Assembly: GCA_947384775.1 (NCBI GenBank)
Contig: CANDIF010000003.1
Location: forward strand, 1-64,000
Direction: 5' to 3'
Source: an uncultured Clostridium sp.
Lineage (GTDB): Bacteria; Bacillota; Clostridia; TANB77; CAG-508
Length of the DNA stretch: 64,000 bases
In this document: piece by piece, positions 61,567 through 64,000 of the stretch
Numbering within the stretch: the first letter of the stretch is position 1
Layout of the letters: the number at the start of each line of letters is the position of its first letter
Made by a program: the position numbers and the translations under genes
The notes under the pieces: generated by a model
Told to the model about the DNA's origin: nothing
What the model saw: only the letters and a program-made list of their open reading frames with translations
The model's database searches: none

Positions 61567-64000
61567 CTATATGTTATCTTTCCTTATTGTTTCAATTATA
61601 TTTTGTTTGTTAATTTTATTCAAAGAATACTTCATTGTAATTCCTATTATTATAAATACAAATACGACTGAAATCAGTATTGGAATTAGTGGTATGTTAT
61701 AACCTAAATCCATTTCTTTTGCAAATCCATAATATATTGCATATGAACCTAACACTCCCAAAGGAATTCCGATAATCAATGATTTTGTACCATACATTAT
61801 GCTTTCTAGTCTTATCATTTTATTGAATTCTTTAGTTGTCATTCCTATAGATTTTAATGTTGCAAACTCTTTACTTCTTAATATCATATTTGTTGTAATT
61901 GTATTAAATATGTTTGTTACACCTATTAAAGTTATTACTGTTATAAATCCATAAAGGAATATTGCTGCTACTATTACTATTTTCTTTTGTTGTTTTACAA
62001 ATGTATCTAAGTTTGTTACTTCAATATTTAAGTATCCCTTTTCATTTTTAAAGTCATTTATATCTTCTTCCATTTTATCTGCATCATTTGAATATATTAA
62101 TAAGTTTCCTAAAGAAAATGACTCTTTGAAGTTTTCACCAAAGTGTTCTCTTGCAAATTCTTGAGATACTAATAGTTCACCACCATAAGCATATACACTT
62201 TCTAAGCCCATTGGTCTTTGGGTTGGATTTTCTGATATCTTTACACTTACTGTGTTATCTCCTATTTTTAAATTTACTGTATCTCCCTTTTTTAAATTAT
62301 TATATATTTTTACTAAATTCTTTGAACTATCTGCATTATATTCTAATTCATCATCTATTAATATTGCTCCTGCTTTATAAACTTCCTCTTTTAAGCCAAT
62401 TTCTTTCATGTATTCTTTAAAATATTCATTGTTATATACTATTACTCTACATTCATCTGTTTCATCAAATCTTCCATCACTATATTTATACATGTCACTT
62501 GGTACACTTGCTTCCCAAGTATATGAGTATTTATCTATTCCATCAAGTTTTATAATTTCATTATATATTTTTTCTTGTTCTGTTGCTGAAACAACATCTG
62601 ATTTACCATAATTTACATATAAGTTATATGAGTAATCTGTATAGTAATAACTTGTCACATCCATTCCATAGCTTAAAAAGCTTGATAGAGATATGAATAT
62701 GAAGATACTTACTACTATTGATATTACTGTTGTTCTATATTTCTTTTTACTTCTTTTTAAGTTTTTGCTTGCAATTACTCCACCTATACCAAATATTTTC
62801 TTTGTAACTTTTGAAGTTCTAACTTTTTTAGATTTTATCTTTGTGTCTTTGTTTCCACGTATTGATTCTATTGGAGAAATCTTTGCAGCTCTCTTGGCTG
62901 GAATTAGAGTTGATAGATAAATAGTTATTAAAGATATTACTACTGATATTATTATCCCTGGTATATTAATACTATATACGAATTCCATTCCCATTAGTAC
63001 ATCACCTAATATATAGTTTACTACTTCCAATAGAATTATTATAGCAACTATTCCAAGTAGTATTCCAAGTGGTATTGCAATTAATCCTACCACCATTCCT
63101 TCAAATACAACATTTCTTTTTATTTGCTTAGATGTTGCTCCAATACTTGCAAGCATTCCATATTGTCTATTCCTTTCTGATACTGATATACTAAAACTAT
63201 TTCTTATAACGAATACACTTGCTATAATAATTATGATGATTACTACTGTAGCAATAGAAATTACTGCTGACATTGCAGTGTCTCCTAGACCGCCTTGAAG
63301 TATTATTAAGTCCATATTCATTTCAATATCTTCTGTGTCTAAGTTTTTGCACATTTCCTTGTTAAGAGTATCATAATCTTTTGCGTTTTTATATAATACT
63401 GAAATGTTTTCTGTATCTCTTACAGCTTCTTTATATGTTATTACTTTATACCCTGGTGAATAAAAGTTTTCATAATTTAATCTTTTAGTTATTCCCACTA
63501 TTGTATATGTTTTAGTTTCCGTATTGACTATGCTTTCTTCCATCCCACCTTCTATTTCTTCACCTTGACTATCATACTTTTTAAAAAATGGATTAGATTC
63601 ACCAAGTTTAACTCCGTCTTCTGCAAATCTTTCTCCTACATTAATTGTAATTTTATCTCCAACTTTCCAATTAACTTGTGCATTTGTTCTAATGTGCTCT
63701 GATATTAAGATTTCATTTGAATTTTCTGGAAGTCTTCCTTCAAGAAGTTTGATTCCAAAATTCTCTAATGCTGTTTTATCATATTCCATTACTTGAACAT
63801 ATGGTTTGTCACTATTTTGACCTCCATCTAACACTGCCCAGCCTAGTTCACTTGTAAAGAAGTATTGTTTTACTTGTTGATTTTCTGTAACATAGCTAAA
63901 TTTATCTTTTGATACATTATTAAATTTAACATGAAAGTTACCATCTGTTGCTATTGTTGTGTCTACTAAAGTTTTTTGAAAACTAGATACTAATCCTGCA
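61567..64000 (-). CDS. FtsX-family ABC transporter permease (5' end outside window)
   Basis: At least 811 residues; the frame is open to the right edge with no stop or start signal, so the N-terminus lies outside. Two FtsX-type membrane modules are seen: 'VIIIIIIASVFVIRNSFSISVSERNRQYGMLASIGATSKQIKRNVVFEGMV' and 'FGFITVITLIGVTNIFNTITTNMILRSKEFATLKSIGMTTKEFNKMIRLESIMYG'. Between them lies a large extracytoplasmic MacB-like domain, preceded by another ('YEFNDKTALENFGIKLLEGRLPENSNEILISEH'-like). An ATPase gene would be expected upstream. The response regulator and kinase follow after the palindromic element. Confidence 0.88.
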   Translation of the reverse strand, partial: AGLVSSFQKTLVDTTIATDGNFHVKFNNVSKDKFSYVTENQQVKQYFFTSELGWAVLDGGQNSDKPYVQVMEYDKTALENFGIKLLEGRLPENSNEILISEHIRTNAQVNWKVGDKITINVGERFAEDGVKLGESNPFFKKYDSQGEEIEGGMEESIVNTETKTYTIVGITKRLNYENFYSPGYKVITYKEAVRDTENISVLYKNAKDYDTLNKEMCKNLDTEDIEMNMDLIILQGGLGDTAMSAVISIATVVIIIIIIASVFVIRNSFSISVSERNRQYGMLASIGATSKQIKRNVVFEGMVVGLIAIPLGILLGIVAIIILLEVVNYILGDVLMGMEFVYSINIPGIIISVVISLITIYLSTLIPAKRAAKISPIESIRGNKDTKIKSKKVRTSKVTKKIFGIGGVIASKNLKRSKKKYRTTVISIVVSIFIFISLSSFLSYGMDVTSYYYTDYSYNLYVNYGKSDVVSATEQEKIYNEIIKLDGIDKYSYTWEASVPSDMYKYSDGRFDETDECRVIVYNNEYFKEYMKEIGLKEEVYKAGAILIDDELEYNADSSKNLVKIYNNLKKGDTVNLKIGDNTVSVKISENPTQRPMGLESVYAYGGELLVSQEFAREHFGENFKESFSLGNLLIYSNDADKMEEDINDFKNEKGYLNIEVTNLDTFVKQQKKIVIVAAIFLYGFITVITLIGVTNIFNTITTNMILRSKEFATLKSIGMTTKEFNKMIRLESIMYGTKSLIIGIPLGVLGSYAIYYGFAKEMDLGYNIPLIPILISVVFVFIIIGITMKYSLNKINKQNIIETIRKDNI

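Overview
The window is AT-rich bacterial DNA, roughly 28-30% G+C by eye, almost entirely protein coding. Strong purine-rich Shine-Dalgarno sites, TGA used as a stop (Trp is TGG), and the gene set (WhiA, HemW, Mini-RNase III, RbgA, a gap-pgk-tpiA-gpmI-eno cluster, VanZ, WG-repeat lipoproteins) point to a Clostridia-type Firmicute, probably an uncultured gut lineage. The species cannot be named from the sequence alone. Nearly all genes are on the minus strand; only five good genes and one gene remnant read rightward. No CRISPR array, rRNA operon, prophage or complete insertion sequence was seen.

1-12.4 kb is a patchwork of short accessory units: acetyltransferases, a CcdA/thioredoxin redox pair, an IMPase-like phosphatase, a membrane-anchored flavodoxin behind a MerR-type promoter, two XRE/membrane regulators sharing an operator motif, a secreted eight-cysteine peptide, a RhuM-Fic fusion and a C45-type hydrolase. 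12.4-21.3 kb holds a multi-hairpin non-coding element, a TetR-controlled repeat protein, an ECF sigma/anti-sigma pair, a GntR-ABC operon, a PadR-DUF2812 operon and several decayed genes. 21.2-25.7 kb is a surface lipoprotein cluster (two WG-repeat lipoproteins, a repeat membrane protein, and a lipoprotein sharing a C-terminal domain with one of them) preceded by an unusual structured leader with an alternating TG/CG tract. 25.7-36 kb has a heterodimeric ABC exporter, a small alarmone synthetase, a TetR-ABC drug-type exporter and a heavy-metal permease.

36-64 kb is more core-like: tRNA-Glu(CTC), mrnC-rbgA, tRNA-Gln(CTG), the glycolytic operon gap-pgk-(unknown membrane protein)-tpiA-gpmI-eno, a type IV pilin-like protein, an HD-GYP protein, mutS-prmC-whiA, hemW-cysteine desulfurase, a flavin reductase-rubredoxin fusion, and a two-component system behind a large FtsX-type permease that runs off the right edge.

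Four genes (a 2-TM protein, a NlpC/P60-like protein, rbgA and the pilin-like gene) are each broken by an apparent single extra base. This may be real decay or an assembly artefact. The most unusual items are the structured leader at 25.44-25.61 kb, the hairpin array at 12.5 kb, the shortened WhiA, the G+C-rich orphan at 41.3-41.7 kb, and several families of dispersed hairpins.
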